Origin: Heminiphilus faecis
GTDB taxonomy: Bacteria > Bacteroidota > Bacteroidia > Bacteroidales > Muribaculaceae
Length of the DNA stretch: 48,809 nucleotides
Assembly: GCF_008728965.1 (NCBI RefSeq)
Contig: NZ_VSMC01000024.1
Span: 1-48,809 of the forward strand
Direction of reading: 5' to 3'
This document shows, in pieces, positions 8,314 through 16,770 of this stretch. Under the pieces are notes generated by a model. It had not been told where the DNA came from. It made no database searches and worked only from the letters and a program-made list of their open reading frames with translations. The position numbers were made by a program, and so were the translations under genes. The first letter of the stretch is position 1; each line of letters starts with the position of its first letter.

Positions 8314-9419
8314 AATGCCGACAATGCTTTTTTCAGTCCTGTTATGTCGCTGTCATTCATAGCTGCGCTTATGCTGAAACGCAGTCTTTCTGTACCTGCC
8401 GGTACGGTGGGAGTGCGTATAGGCAGGGCTTTGTATCCTGAGGACAGTAATTTTTCCGACAGTTTTACCGCTTTGACTGCGTCGCCTGTTATGAGCGGTG
8501 CTATATGGCTGTGCTGCTGAGTCGAGCCCAAGGCTTCGGCGAGCCGACAAGATAGTCGGTATACTTTTGCACGTTCAGCGTCCATTGATATTAATTTGTT
8601 TACAATGAAGCGAGTCCATGCCGAATTGAGCGGCGGCAGCGCCGTCGAGAAGATAAAGCTGCGCGACTTGTTGATAAGAAATGACTTTATAACTGGCGAA
8701 ACGGCTGTAAACGCTCCGCATGAGGCTGCCGCTTTGCCGAAAGTTCCCACTATGATGTCTACAGCTTCATAATATGGTGAGGCTTTTGCGAGTCCGAGTC
8801 CTTGTGGGCCGCATACACCGAATGCGTGTGCTTCGTCGACATACAATTGTACTGACGGATACTTCTGCTTTAAGGCGGCAAGAACGGCTATGTCGCAACT
8901 GTCACCGTCCATGCTGAATATGGATTCGGTTATGACAAGCAACCGTTCGTAGCGATCGATGTTCTGCTTTATTATGGACTCAAGATGGTTGTAGTCGTTG
9001 TGTCTGAAGCGAGTAAACGGTGCCCGTGACAGTATGATACCGTCGATTATACTTGCGTGACTTAGTTTGTCGGCTATGATGAATGTGCCTTGTCCTGCTA
9101 TTGCGGATATGATGCCGGTATTGGCGTGGTATCCGCTGTTGAACAACAATATGTCGCGACGATAGAGTTGCGACATCATCTCTTCAAGCCGGAAGTGTTC
9201 GTCCTGACGTGAGGCAAGAAGGCGTGAGGCCGATGAAGTCAGGGGGATGAGCCGGTTGTGTTCATCGGAAAAAAAATCGGAGCGTAGGTCTTCGCGTTCA
9301 CCGAGTCCCATATAGTCGTTGGTGGAAAAGTCGACATAGCCGGTTGATCCACCTTTGGGTATAGTCCTGAAATTTCCCTGTTTCTGAATATCCTTAAGTA
9401 TATCGCTGTAATAGGTCAT
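8310..9419 (-). CDS. bioF: 8-amino-7-oxononanoate synthase
   Basis: This 369-residue PLP enzyme of the alpha-oxoamine synthase family condenses pimeloyl-ACP/CoA with L-alanine to give 8-amino-7-oxononanoate. The PLP lysine is Lys229 in GTFGKAAAS; DEAHAFGVCG precedes it and an STNDYMGLG-like N-terminal motif is present. The ATG at 9419 is preferred over an upstream TTG because a consensus promoter places the transcript start near 9431. It is the first gene of the biotin unit; bioA and bioB are not in this window. Confidence 0.93.
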   Translation of the reverse strand: MTYYSDILKDIQKQGNFRTIPKGGSTGYVDFSTNDYMGLGEREDLRSDFFSDEHNRLIPLTSSASRLLASRQDEHFRLEEMMSQLYRRDILLFNSGYHANTGIISAIAGQGTFIIADKLSHASIIDGIILSRAPFTRFRHNDYNHLESIIKQNIDRYERLLVITESIFSMDGDSCDIAVLAALKQKYPSVQLYVDEAHAFGVCGPQGLGLAKASPYYEAVDIIVGTFGKAAASCGAFTAVSPVIKSFLINKSRSFIFSTALPPLNSAWTRFIVNKLISMDAERAKVYRLSCRLAEALGSTQQHSHIAPLITGDAVKAVKLSEKLLSSGYKALPIRTPTVPAGTERLRFSISAAMNDSDITGLKKALSAL

Positions 9420-9437
9420 TGTTATGCTACTTCTCTG

Positions 9438-9468
9438 CAAAATTACTGAAAATAGCTTTAATACGCAA
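9438..9468 (-). promoter_or_regulatory. Promoter of the biotin operon
   Basis: On the minus strand, TTG (9468-9466) lies 20 bases before the -7 box TAATTTTG (9445-9438). This is the standard Bacteroidetes spacing. The transcript should start near 9434-9431, about 12-15 bases before the bioF ATG. Confidence 0.7.
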
Positions 9469-9614
9469 TTTTACATTTAAAAGCGGCTTGATGCCATGTG
9501 ACGGGCTACATCATCAGAAGAACCGAGCTTAACATGAACGGTTAACCGGATTTTGCAGGTGGTCAGGTATGACTGTGCATGGTCTGTTTTACGGTAAGTA
9601 TACGGCGTTTGTGC

Positions 9615-9983
9615 TCATATGACAGCGACGGCAATGGAGGAGCCCATCTCTGTGTCGGCGAAGTCAATATCTTTGTCTATTTTCAGCATGACGGTCGGTA
9701 CGCCTTGTCTCAAGGTGTAGTATAGTTTTGAGCCGGCTTCGATGGTTACGGGAAATATGACTAATTTGGTATCAGTGATGGTGTAAGGTATCTCTTGCCC
9801 GTCGATGTCAGTAATTGTAAAGTCACCTGAAATAACATCACGGATATATTCTTCTGCTATTGAGGCATAGCATGAAGATATATTGTGATCCGATTTGTTG
9901 ACAACGATTATTTCATTATCGCGCGGGGTGCAGATGGATATGACTAATGCCATAAAGCATGTTATGGACAGGATTGTTTTCAA
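9615..9983 (-). CDS. Short exported protein resembling the N-terminus of DUF4861 proteins
   Basis: This 122-residue protein has an N-terminal signal sequence (about residues 1-19; Cys18 could be lipidated but the lipobox is poor). The segment from EIIVVNKSD through DGQEIPYTIT and VIFPVTIEAGSKLYYTL resembles the first beta-sandwich part of DUF4861 proteins, which are normally several hundred residues long. The rest is absent, and the 195 bases to bioF contain no continuation. It has its own consensus promoter. It is either a stand-alone domain or a decayed remnant; the family link is from memory of the pattern, not a search. Confidence 0.6.
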   Translation of the reverse strand: MKTILSITCFMALVISICTPRDNEIIVVNKSDHNISSCYASIAEEYIRDVISGDFTITDIDGQEIPYTITDTKLVIFPVTIEAGSKLYYTLRQGVPTVMLKIDKDIDFADTEMGSSIAVAVI

Positions 9984-10021
9984 GGTTGTCGTTTAATTGT
10001 TATGTGATGAATGATTTCGAA

Positions 10022-10052
10022 CAAAGGTAATTAAAATGTTGAATTTGTGCAA
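10022..10052 (-). promoter_or_regulatory. Promoter of the DUF4861-like gene
   Basis: On the minus strand, TTG (10052-10050) is followed after 20 bases by a perfect -7 box TACCTTTG (10029-10022). The transcript start is expected near 10018-10015, some 35 bases upstream of the ATG at 9983. Confidence 0.7.
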
Positions 10053-10156
10053 TTGAAATATAAAATAATATTGTGACACATATTTTATTAGTATAAATAC
10101 CGATAAAATAGTAACTTCGGTTATTGAATCAAAATACGAAGCTATATAACTGGAAT

Positions 10157-11077
10157 ATGACTATGTCAGGGACTAATAATGTGGACAATTCAATCGTATC
10201 TACGATAAAGCGGGTGACTTGGATCGGTTTCTGGGTCAATGCGGTACTGATGGTTCTGAAGATATTCTTTGGATGGTATGGCCATAGTGATGCACTTGTG
10301 GCCGACGGCGTACATTCGCTAAGTGACTTTGCCACTGATTTTATCGTGCTTGTATTTGTGGGACTGGCTTATAAACATGCTGACGACTCACATCCTTACG
10401 GTCACGGAAAATATGAGACGTTTGCCACTTTGCTTATAGCCGTGGCTCTTCTTATAGTGGCTGTCGGACTCGGTATAGGCGGAGTAAGGACCATTATGGC
10501 TTTTGTTGACGGAAGTGTGCTGCCGCGGCCTGATATATGGACTCTTGTCGTGGCTATAGTATCGATACTTGCCAAAGAGTATCTGTTCAGATACACAGTT
10601 AAAGCGGGTCGTCGTATAAACTCAAGTTCGCTTATAGCCAACGCGTGGCATCACAGGAGCGATGCCATATCGTCTATAGCCACTCTTGTAGGGGTGTCGG
10701 CATCATATTTTCTGGGTGAGCAGTGGCGTATTCTTGACCCGGTGGCATCGTTGCTGATAGCGGCGTTTATCGTTATTTCTGCCGTTCAGATAGGGCGGCC
10801 CGCTATAAACGAACTGCTTGAACAGTCGTTGCCCGAGGATGAGGTCATGCGAATAAGTGATATTATCAAGTCGGTGGGTGGGGTGAAAGGTCTGCATAAT
10901 CTGCGCACTCGTCGAAACGGACACACCGTCATGATAGACTGTCATGTAAAGGTAGACCCATATATAACCGTGACGGAGGGTCATGATATTGCTTCCGCGG
11001 CAGAGTCAGGACTACGCGACTTATACGGATATGATACAGTCATAACCATTCATATAGAGCCGTTTAAAGGTATATGA
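10157..11077 (+). CDS. Cation diffusion facilitator family transporter
   Basis: This 306-residue inner-membrane protein belongs to the CDF family, which exports divalent metals such as Zn2+, Fe2+ or Mn2+ by proton exchange. Metal-site signatures are visible: DGVHSLSDFATDF in the second helix and HHRSDAISS in the fifth. A cytoplasmic C-terminal ferredoxin-like domain (about residues 215-300) carries HNLRTRRNG and DCHVKVDP. There are six predicted transmembrane helices. The ATG at 10157 is preferred over an upstream TTG. Metal specificity cannot be read. It converges on the xylan locus across a shared terminator. Confidence 0.9.
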   Translation: MTMSGTNNVDNSIVSTIKRVTWIGFWVNAVLMVLKIFFGWYGHSDALVADGVHSLSDFATDFIVLVFVGLAYKHADDSHPYGHGKYETFATLLIAVALLIVAVGLGIGGVRTIMAFVDGSVLPRPDIWTLVVAIVSILAKEYLFRYTVKAGRRINSSSLIANAWHHRSDAISSIATLVGVSASYFLGEQWRILDPVASLLIAAFIVISAVQIGRPAINELLEQSLPEDEVMRISDIIKSVGGVKGLHNLRTRRNGHTVMIDCHVKVDPYITVTEGHDIASAAESGLRDLYGYDTVITIHIEPFKGI

Positions 11078-11083
11078 CATAAC

Positions 11084-11127
11084 AATAGACGCCGTCTCGC
11101 GATTATTTAATCCGGACGGCGTCTATT
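11084..11127. terminator. Bidirectional terminator between CDF gene and GH67 gene
   Basis: A 13-bp perfect stem (11084-11096 pairs with 11115-11127; arms AATAGACGCCGTC and its complement) closes an 18-base loop. It lies in the 67-base gap between convergent genes. The flanks are A/T-rich rather than a clean T-tract. Confidence 0.75.
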
Positions 11128-11144
11128 ATTAAGTTGGTCTCGAT

Positions 11145-13181
11145 TTATCGTTGTCTGTTAAGCAAGTCGGCGGTGGGGCATTCAAAATTGCTTATGCCGA
11201 GATTCACTTTTTTCAGGTCGTCGAGATTGTGGACAGGAGGAGTGATGTCATCGGGGAATGGGAGTCGTGATAGTTCTTGGAAGTACAGCAGACATCCGTC
11301 TTTCCACCATATGGCATCGCGTACCTGCGTCTTGAGACGTCGTTGTATGTCGTCAAACAATGCCGGGTCTACATAGGGTTGCACGTGCTCCCATCGGCGC
11401 TGGAAGTCCCTCGTTTCTACAACTCCACGCTCATAGTGGCGGCAGAGACTATCCCACAGCGTATCGCCGGACGGGAGCTGATACTCCCACGGCAGATGAT
11501 GAAACCAAAGGAGAAACTCTTCGGGACATAAAGCCGGATTATCAAGCCGTTTGGCCAGATTGTCAGGATACTGACCTATAGCGTTGCTGCCTTTTGAACT
11601 ACGGTCGAAGCCAATGCCGGCGCTGTCGGCCCGGTGATAATATGACGGCATCCAGTCGGGGCGTCCGCCCTCTATGGCACACCAAGGCTCGGGACCGTAG
11701 TGATGGCCGAACGCAAACAGATGATGCAGACCCATAGGCATCATGTAGTCTACAACAGCTTCACGGCTGCGCATCATTATGTCGATTACTTCAGCAGTTA
11801 TCTCTGCCGGGACGTTGCAACCGTTAAAGATGGTTTGTGAAAGCCATTCGTCGGCTATATCTTCGCCGGTTAGAGCGGGATTCCATGCGAGTCGTCCGAA
11901 TGCGTACCAGTTGGCCTGTGCAAACGGGTGGCCGGTCCAGTTGGTATCATCACCCACGTTGGCGACTCCGGCTACCGCTTTTATTGACTTAGGATTCACA
12001 TAGCTGAAGAATTCCTTCCACATAGGAGCGAGATATGCCAGATGATTGCTGTGGCCGAGATACTCCTGCGTGATCTGAAACTCTACCATGCAGTCGGTTG
12101 ACGGCATGGCGCCGAACAGCGGGCTGTAAGGCTCGCGGGGCTGGAAGTCGACAGGGCCGTTCTTTATCTGTACGATGACATTGTCATCAAACTGTCCGTC
12201 AAGCGGCTGAAATTCGATATAAGCCTGTTTTGCGCGGTCGGCGTCAGCCGGAGAGTATACAAATGCCCTCCACATGACGATGCCGCCATGGGGTTTTAAT
12301 GCTCGGGCCATCATATTGGCTCCCTGAGCATGTGAACGGTCGAAATCACAAGGTCCGGGCTGTCCTTCAGAGTTGGCTTTGACAAGAAATCCACCGAAAT
12401 CGGGTATAAGGCGGTATATCTCACTTGCCTTATCCTTCCACCATTTTATGACTTGCCGGTCAAGGGGATCGGCTGTCGGAAGGCTGTCAAGCTGCATGGG
12501 AGCCGCAAAGTTGGCCGACAGATATACCTTTATGCCATAAGGACGGAATATGTCGGCGATTGCTTTAACCTTGTGCAGATACCCAGCCGACAAGATGCTT
12601 GACGAGGCATTGACATTGTTAAGGACAACTCCGTTTATGCCTACAGCCGCATTGGCCCGGGCATATTCCTTATAACGTGGCGATATGGTAGCCGGCAGTT
12701 CATCCCACACCCATATGCTGCTACCGGAGTAGCCCCGTTCAATAGTCCTGTCAAGATTGTCCCAGTGATTAAGTATGCGCAGGTCGTAGGAGGGAACTTC
12801 TCTGATTTCGTTCGGCAGAGATTTGCCGGCTGTCTGCATGGCTAAGAGGCGGTATGCTCCATACAGCAGTCCCGGTGCGCTGTTTGCCGTTAGTGTCACC
12901 TTATCTTTTCCCGGTGTGATAATGAAGCCGTCACGTCCAAGGCTTTTGTCTTTTATGAGTTTCATCTCCACCGGTGCTCCGGTCCATGAACTACGTAATT
13001 CGGCTGTGGCAACGTTGATAGTAGCGGATGAGGACTTTGGAGCTTTTATAACAGCGGCATTATTCTCAACGGGTTGCGGCAGCCATAACCGTGAACCGTC
13101 ATAAACGGAAGCTTTCGCCGACATGCATGTAAGCATGAAGGCGAAAGCACCAATAATATAATGTATAACCAGTTTATTCAT
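11145..13181 (-). CDS. GH67 alpha-glucuronidase
   Basis: This 678-residue exported enzyme releases (4-O-methyl)glucuronic acid from the non-reducing end of xylo-oligosaccharides. The signal peptide is about residues 1-25, followed by the N-terminal beta-sandwich, the TIM-barrel and the C-terminal helical domain. Catalytic residues align with the known family: Glu272 in NSEGQPGP (acid), Asp345 in GPVDFQP and Glu373 in FQITQEYLGH (base pair). The ATG at 13181 is chosen; it overlaps the GH43 stop by eight bases. It is the last gene of the PUL and is probably periplasmic. Uronate removal lets GH10 and GH43 finish the chain. Confidence 0.95.
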   Translation of the reverse strand: MNKLVIHYIIGAFAFMLTCMSAKASVYDGSRLWLPQPVENNAAVIKAPKSSSATINVATAELRSSWTGAPVEMKLIKDKSLGRDGFIITPGKDKVTLTANSAPGLLYGAYRLLAMQTAGKSLPNEIREVPSYDLRILNHWDNLDRTIERGYSGSSIWVWDELPATISPRYKEYARANAAVGINGVVLNNVNASSSILSAGYLHKVKAIADIFRPYGIKVYLSANFAAPMQLDSLPTADPLDRQVIKWWKDKASEIYRLIPDFGGFLVKANSEGQPGPCDFDRSHAQGANMMARALKPHGGIVMWRAFVYSPADADRAKQAYIEFQPLDGQFDDNVIVQIKNGPVDFQPREPYSPLFGAMPSTDCMVEFQITQEYLGHSNHLAYLAPMWKEFFSYVNPKSIKAVAGVANVGDDTNWTGHPFAQANWYAFGRLAWNPALTGEDIADEWLSQTIFNGCNVPAEITAEVIDIMMRSREAVVDYMMPMGLHHLFAFGHHYGPEPWCAIEGGRPDWMPSYYHRADSAGIGFDRSSKGSNAIGQYPDNLAKRLDNPALCPEEFLLWFHHLPWEYQLPSGDTLWDSLCRHYERGVVETRDFQRRWEHVQPYVDPALFDDIQRRLKTQVRDAIWWKDGCLLYFQELSRLPFPDDITPPVHNLDDLKKVNLGISNFECPTADLLNRQR

Positions 13182-14157
13182 CACCAGTACCGCCGCCATC
13201 TATTGTTATTATATGACCGTCGGCGTCATACTCCAACGGAGTCACTTTGAGGCTGCGCAACCATGTCTTGCCGCCTGAGGGCACACAGTCATGATGGAAG
13301 ATATACCACTTGCCTTTGTGCTCTATTATGGCATGGTGTGTGGTCCATCCTACGACAGGCGTCATTATGCAGCCCTGATATGTGAATGGGCCATACGGGT
13401 TGTCGCCCACGGCATAGCACAAACGGTGGGTGTCGCCTGTAGAATAGGAGAAGTAGTACTTGCCGTTGTACTTGTGCATCCATGAAGCCTCGAAGAAGCG
13501 GCGCGTATTGTCGCCGGCTTTCAGCGGCTCGCCTGTCGCAGGATCAAGTATGACGATAGGACGAGGCTCTTCGGCAAACTGGAGCATGTCTTCGGTGAGC
13601 CGTACTATCCGAGATGGTATGGCCGGGTTTTCATCGGGTTCCAGATGTGGCTCTTCGAGAGCTTTGTTATCGCGGTAGCGCTGCAACTGTCCGCCCCAAA
13701 GTCCGCCGAAGTACATATAGTAGTCATCGCCTTCACGGAACACAGCCGGGTCTATAGAGTAGCTGCCGCGGATGGGATCGGGCTGCGGAATGAACGGACC
13801 TTCCGGTTTGTCGGCCACGGCCACTCCTATGTGAAACACGTCGTTTTTGTCCTTTAACGGGAAATACATATAGTACTTGCCGTCTTTTTCAGCCACATCG
13901 CAGTCCCAGAGCTGACGTCCGGCCCAAGGTATATCGGCTACATCAAGTACTTTGCCGTGGTCTATGACCTCGCCTTCCATGATGTCGTCGGTAGAGAAGA
14001 CATGGTAGTCTTTCATCTCGAAGTGGTCGCCGTTGTCGTTTTCACCGGCTCCGCTGTCCCAGTCATGAGAGGGATATATGTATACGCGTCCGTTAAATAC
14101 GTGTACTGCGGGATCGGCCATGTAGTCCTGCGGGACAAGATATCTTTCTTTTTTCAT
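13174..14157 (-). CDS. GH43 beta-xylosidase / arabinofuranosidase
   Basis: This 327-residue five-bladed beta-propeller enzyme has the three GH43 acidic residues: Asp15 in MADPAVH (base), Asp136 in YSIDPAVF (pKa modulator) and Glu223 in RFFEASW (acid). Length and motifs resemble GH43 subfamily 1. There is no signal peptide, unlike the neighbouring enzymes, so it probably works in the cytoplasm on xylobiose-size products brought in by the symporter encoded two genes upstream. Beta-xylosidase is the likelier activity; arabinofuranosidase cannot be excluded. It is eight bases overlapped with GH67 and 15 from GH10. Confidence 0.9.
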   Translation of the reverse strand: MKKERYLVPQDYMADPAVHVFNGRVYIYPSHDWDSGAGENDNGDHFEMKDYHVFSTDDIMEGEVIDHGKVLDVADIPWAGRQLWDCDVAEKDGKYYMYFPLKDKNDVFHIGVAVADKPEGPFIPQPDPIRGSYSIDPAVFREGDDYYMYFGGLWGGQLQRYRDNKALEEPHLEPDENPAIPSRIVRLTEDMLQFAEEPRPIVILDPATGEPLKAGDNTRRFFEASWMHKYNGKYYFSYSTGDTHRLCYAVGDNPYGPFTYQGCIMTPVVGWTTHHAIIEHKGKWYIFHHDCVPSGGKTWLRSLKVTPLEYDADGHIITIDGGGTGDE

Positions 14158-14172
14158 AGCTGTGGTCTGTTT

Positions 14173-15309
14173 TTATTTGTCGCCGCATTTAGCTTCGGCA
14201 GCGACAGTATTAATAAACGGTTTAACCTGATAATCGCGGTCAAAAAGCAGGGGATATTCCTTGCGTCCGCGTACGGGCCAGTCATTTTTCCATGAGTCAC
14301 CGTCGCTTACTCCCCATGCGGTCACACGGGTTATAACATCGGAATGCTTCATGAACAGACGCATGACATCGGCCATACGGTTATTCCACTTGGTGTCGAT
14401 ATCTTCAGGCAATCCGTCGGGGTATGGGTTGAGCTGCTTCTGGTAAGCGGTTGTATCGGATACGTTGGCTCCTTGGTTCACGGTTGGAAGGGCGCTCATG
14501 TCCCATTCTGTAATCATGACTTTGCAGCCGGTTCCGGCAAAAGCTTCCAGTGACTCTTCGAACTCGTTCAGATCGGGATAATCCATGCCCATGTGCGACT
14601 GCATGCCGATGGCGTCGATGCGGATACCGCGCTCTTTCATGCTATTGACCATCTTGACGACAGTGTTGCGGCGTCCCGGCACGTTCATGCCGTAGTCGTT
14701 GTAATAGAGTTCGGCGTCGGGATCGGCTTCGTGAGCATATTGGAATGCCAACGGTATGAATTCCTCTCCGAGTATACGGTAGAAACCGCTGTTACGGTAA
14801 CTTCCGTCCTCGACAATGGCCTCGTTTACGACATCCCATCCGTGTACGCGTCCTTTATAACGGCCCACGATGGTGTGTATATGATCGCGCAGACGTGATT
14901 TAAGCGTTTCGGCGTCAACGTCGTTGCCGTTTTCATCGACAAGAAACCACGGTGAGCATTGTGAATGCCACACAAGGCAGTGTCCGATGATAAACATGCC
15001 GTTGTCCTCGCCTAACTTGACAAATGCGTCGGCGTCATCCCAGTAGTATCTGTTCTCTTCAGGATGTATATTGGCGGATTTCATGGCATTTTCGGCCACG
15101 ATGGAGTTGAAGTGCTTCAAGGCTGTAGCCTGTCCCATAGAGTCGCGACCCGAAACCTGATGAACATTCAGCGCCGTGCCCATGAGGAAGCAGTCTTTGA
15201 AACTGTCTTTAAGTGTAGGTTCGGCCGCTGTTTTTTCGGCACACATGTAGAATGTTGATGACAGGGCCACTACGCCCGATAAAAGCATTAATTTTGTGAT
15301 TTTCTTCAT
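14173..15309 (-). CDS. GH10 endo-beta-1,4-xylanase, single domain
   Basis: This 378-residue exported enzyme has a signal sequence with a possible lipidated Cys23 (the lipobox FYMC is atypical). The (beta/alpha)8 barrel contains GHCLVWHSQ, the acid/base Glu163 in DVVNEAIV and the nucleophile Glu268 in MITEWDMS. There is no CBM. No acidic residues follow the Cys, unlike the surface lipoproteins of this locus, so a periplasmic role on imported xylo-oligosaccharides is likely. It follows the symporter gene by eight bases. Confidence 0.94.
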   Translation of the reverse strand: MKKITKLMLLSGVVALSSTFYMCAEKTAAEPTLKDSFKDCFLMGTALNVHQVSGRDSMGQATALKHFNSIVAENAMKSANIHPEENRYYWDDADAFVKLGEDNGMFIIGHCLVWHSQCSPWFLVDENGNDVDAETLKSRLRDHIHTIVGRYKGRVHGWDVVNEAIVEDGSYRNSGFYRILGEEFIPLAFQYAHEADPDAELYYNDYGMNVPGRRNTVVKMVNSMKERGIRIDAIGMQSHMGMDYPDLNEFEESLEAFAGTGCKVMITEWDMSALPTVNQGANVSDTTAYQKQLNPYPDGLPEDIDTKWNNRMADVMRLFMKHSDVITRVTAWGVSDGDSWKNDWPVRGRKEYPLLFDRDYQVKPFINTVAAEAKCGDK

Positions 15310-15317
15310 GATTTTAT

Positions 15318-16751
15318 TTAATTGTCTGATTTATGACGGTTTTCAATCTCTTTATTTATCGTGTCTATACGGTCGTCGTCAAGATCATATTTTGATATTA
15401 TAAATATGGCTACAACGAGCAGTATGGCAGGGATGACCGATACGAGCCAAAGTATACCTTGTTCGGCAAGCGGCGACTGTACGTTGTCGGATGCGTTGAA
15501 GTCGACAAACGCAAGCACGAGGCCGGGAACCACTCCGCCAAGAGCCATGCCAGCTTTATAGAAGATGCCGGTAAGGGCGTTGACGATGCCGGAGATGCGG
15601 CGTCCGTGGGTATATTCACCATAAGATATGACTTCAGGCACAAGCGCCCACATGTAGCCTGTAGCTACAATGACGCCGGTGGATTTTACGAACTGTGCCA
15701 CATACACCAGCCACATGTGTTCTTTGAGTGCGTCGACCATGGAGATGAGGTAAAGAAGGCCCATGCCCACTATAGCCGTGACAAGAAATATGTAGAACAT
15801 GCCTTTCTTGCCTACCATGCGCTTTATGGAAGGTATCATGGGCATGAAGATGAATGCGGGTATCGAGCCGAGGCCCATGAATATGGAAAGTTCTTCGGCT
15901 GTGCCGTGGAGATTGTAATTGATGTAATATGCTCCTGCCGAGTTGCCTATTGCCATCATGGCGAATGCCGTGATAAAGAAGAATGCGAGTATGCGCAGGG
16001 GCTTGTTGCGTACAAATTCAAGCCAAAGGTCAGATACTTTGACGTTTTCTGTCTCTTTCTTGTCCATGACCACGCGCTCTCTGCACTGCGAGAAGCAGAA
16101 GAATAGCAGGGCCAGACCTATTATGCCGTATATGGACATAGTGATGAACCATGCGGAGTCACTTGACGATAGGTCGGAGGTTTCCGAGGGGTCGAAAATC
16201 TTCAGGATGATAGGTATACCCATACCTACCGCGAGGCCGCCCACGTTGGCCATGAACATTCTCACTGAAGTAAGAATGGTTATTTCGTCTGTATCGCGTG
16301 TCAGTGACGCGTTGAGCGCTCCATAGGGCACATTGACAAGAGTGTAGCACATCGACAGCCCCACATAGGTTATATAGGCATACAGAAGCGAGCCTGAGAA
16401 GCCGTTCCAGAAGCACAGTAGGGCGAAGCCTGTAAGCGGTATGCCGCCGAGCACCAGATATGCGCGGTATTTGCCGAGTTTAGGGTCGTGCTTGTCGACG
16501 AAAGTGCCTACGAGCGGATCCCAGATGACGTCCACGATTCTTACGATGAGAAACATTATGGCCGCTACGCCGGGATCGAGACCATATACATTGGTATAGA
16601 AGAACAGCAGGTACATGCTGATCGTCTGGTAGATAAGATTCTGGGCGAGGTCACCCGACCCGAATCCGATGCGTTGCATCCAGCCAAGTTTGTAGAAGCC
16701 TTTGCTCTGTGCTTCGGTATTATTTACATTCATAGTCAGTTGTGATTCCAT
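15318..16751 (-). CDS. GPH-type sugar:cation symporter (major facilitator superfamily)
   Basis: This 477-residue inner-membrane protein with about 12 transmembrane helices has the features of glycoside-pentoside-hexuronide symporters: RIVDVIWDPLVGTFVDKH near residues 47-64 and NVPYGALNASLTRDTDE near 140-156. Proteins of this type carry xylosides and uronosides. In this locus it most likely imports short xylo-oligosaccharides or aldouronates from the periplasm for the cytoplasmic GH43. The gene lies between the esterase (19 bases) and GH10 (8 bases). ATG at 16751 is used; 16733 is also possible. Confidence 0.9.
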   Translation of the reverse strand: MESQLTMNVNNTEAQSKGFYKLGWMQRIGFGSGDLAQNLIYQTISMYLLFFYTNVYGLDPGVAAIMFLIVRIVDVIWDPLVGTFVDKHDPKLGKYRAYLVLGGIPLTGFALLCFWNGFSGSLLYAYITYVGLSMCYTLVNVPYGALNASLTRDTDEITILTSVRMFMANVGGLAVGMGIPIILKIFDPSETSDLSSSDSAWFITMSIYGIIGLALLFFCFSQCRERVVMDKKETENVKVSDLWLEFVRNKPLRILAFFFITAFAMMAIGNSAGAYYINYNLHGTAEELSIFMGLGSIPAFIFMPMIPSIKRMVGKKGMFYIFLVTAIVGMGLLYLISMVDALKEHMWLVYVAQFVKSTGVIVATGYMWALVPEVISYGEYTHGRRISGIVNALTGIFYKAGMALGGVVPGLVLAFVDFNASDNVQSPLAEQGILWLVSVIPAILLVVAIFIISKYDLDDDRIDTINKEIENRHKSDN

Positions 16752-16770
16752 GTCTATAAGGTGGATTATG

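Noticed and set aside
15459-16106. 215-codon frame on the plus strand
   Set aside because: It is the shadow of the symporter gene, rich in His/Tyr/Cys, with no domain.
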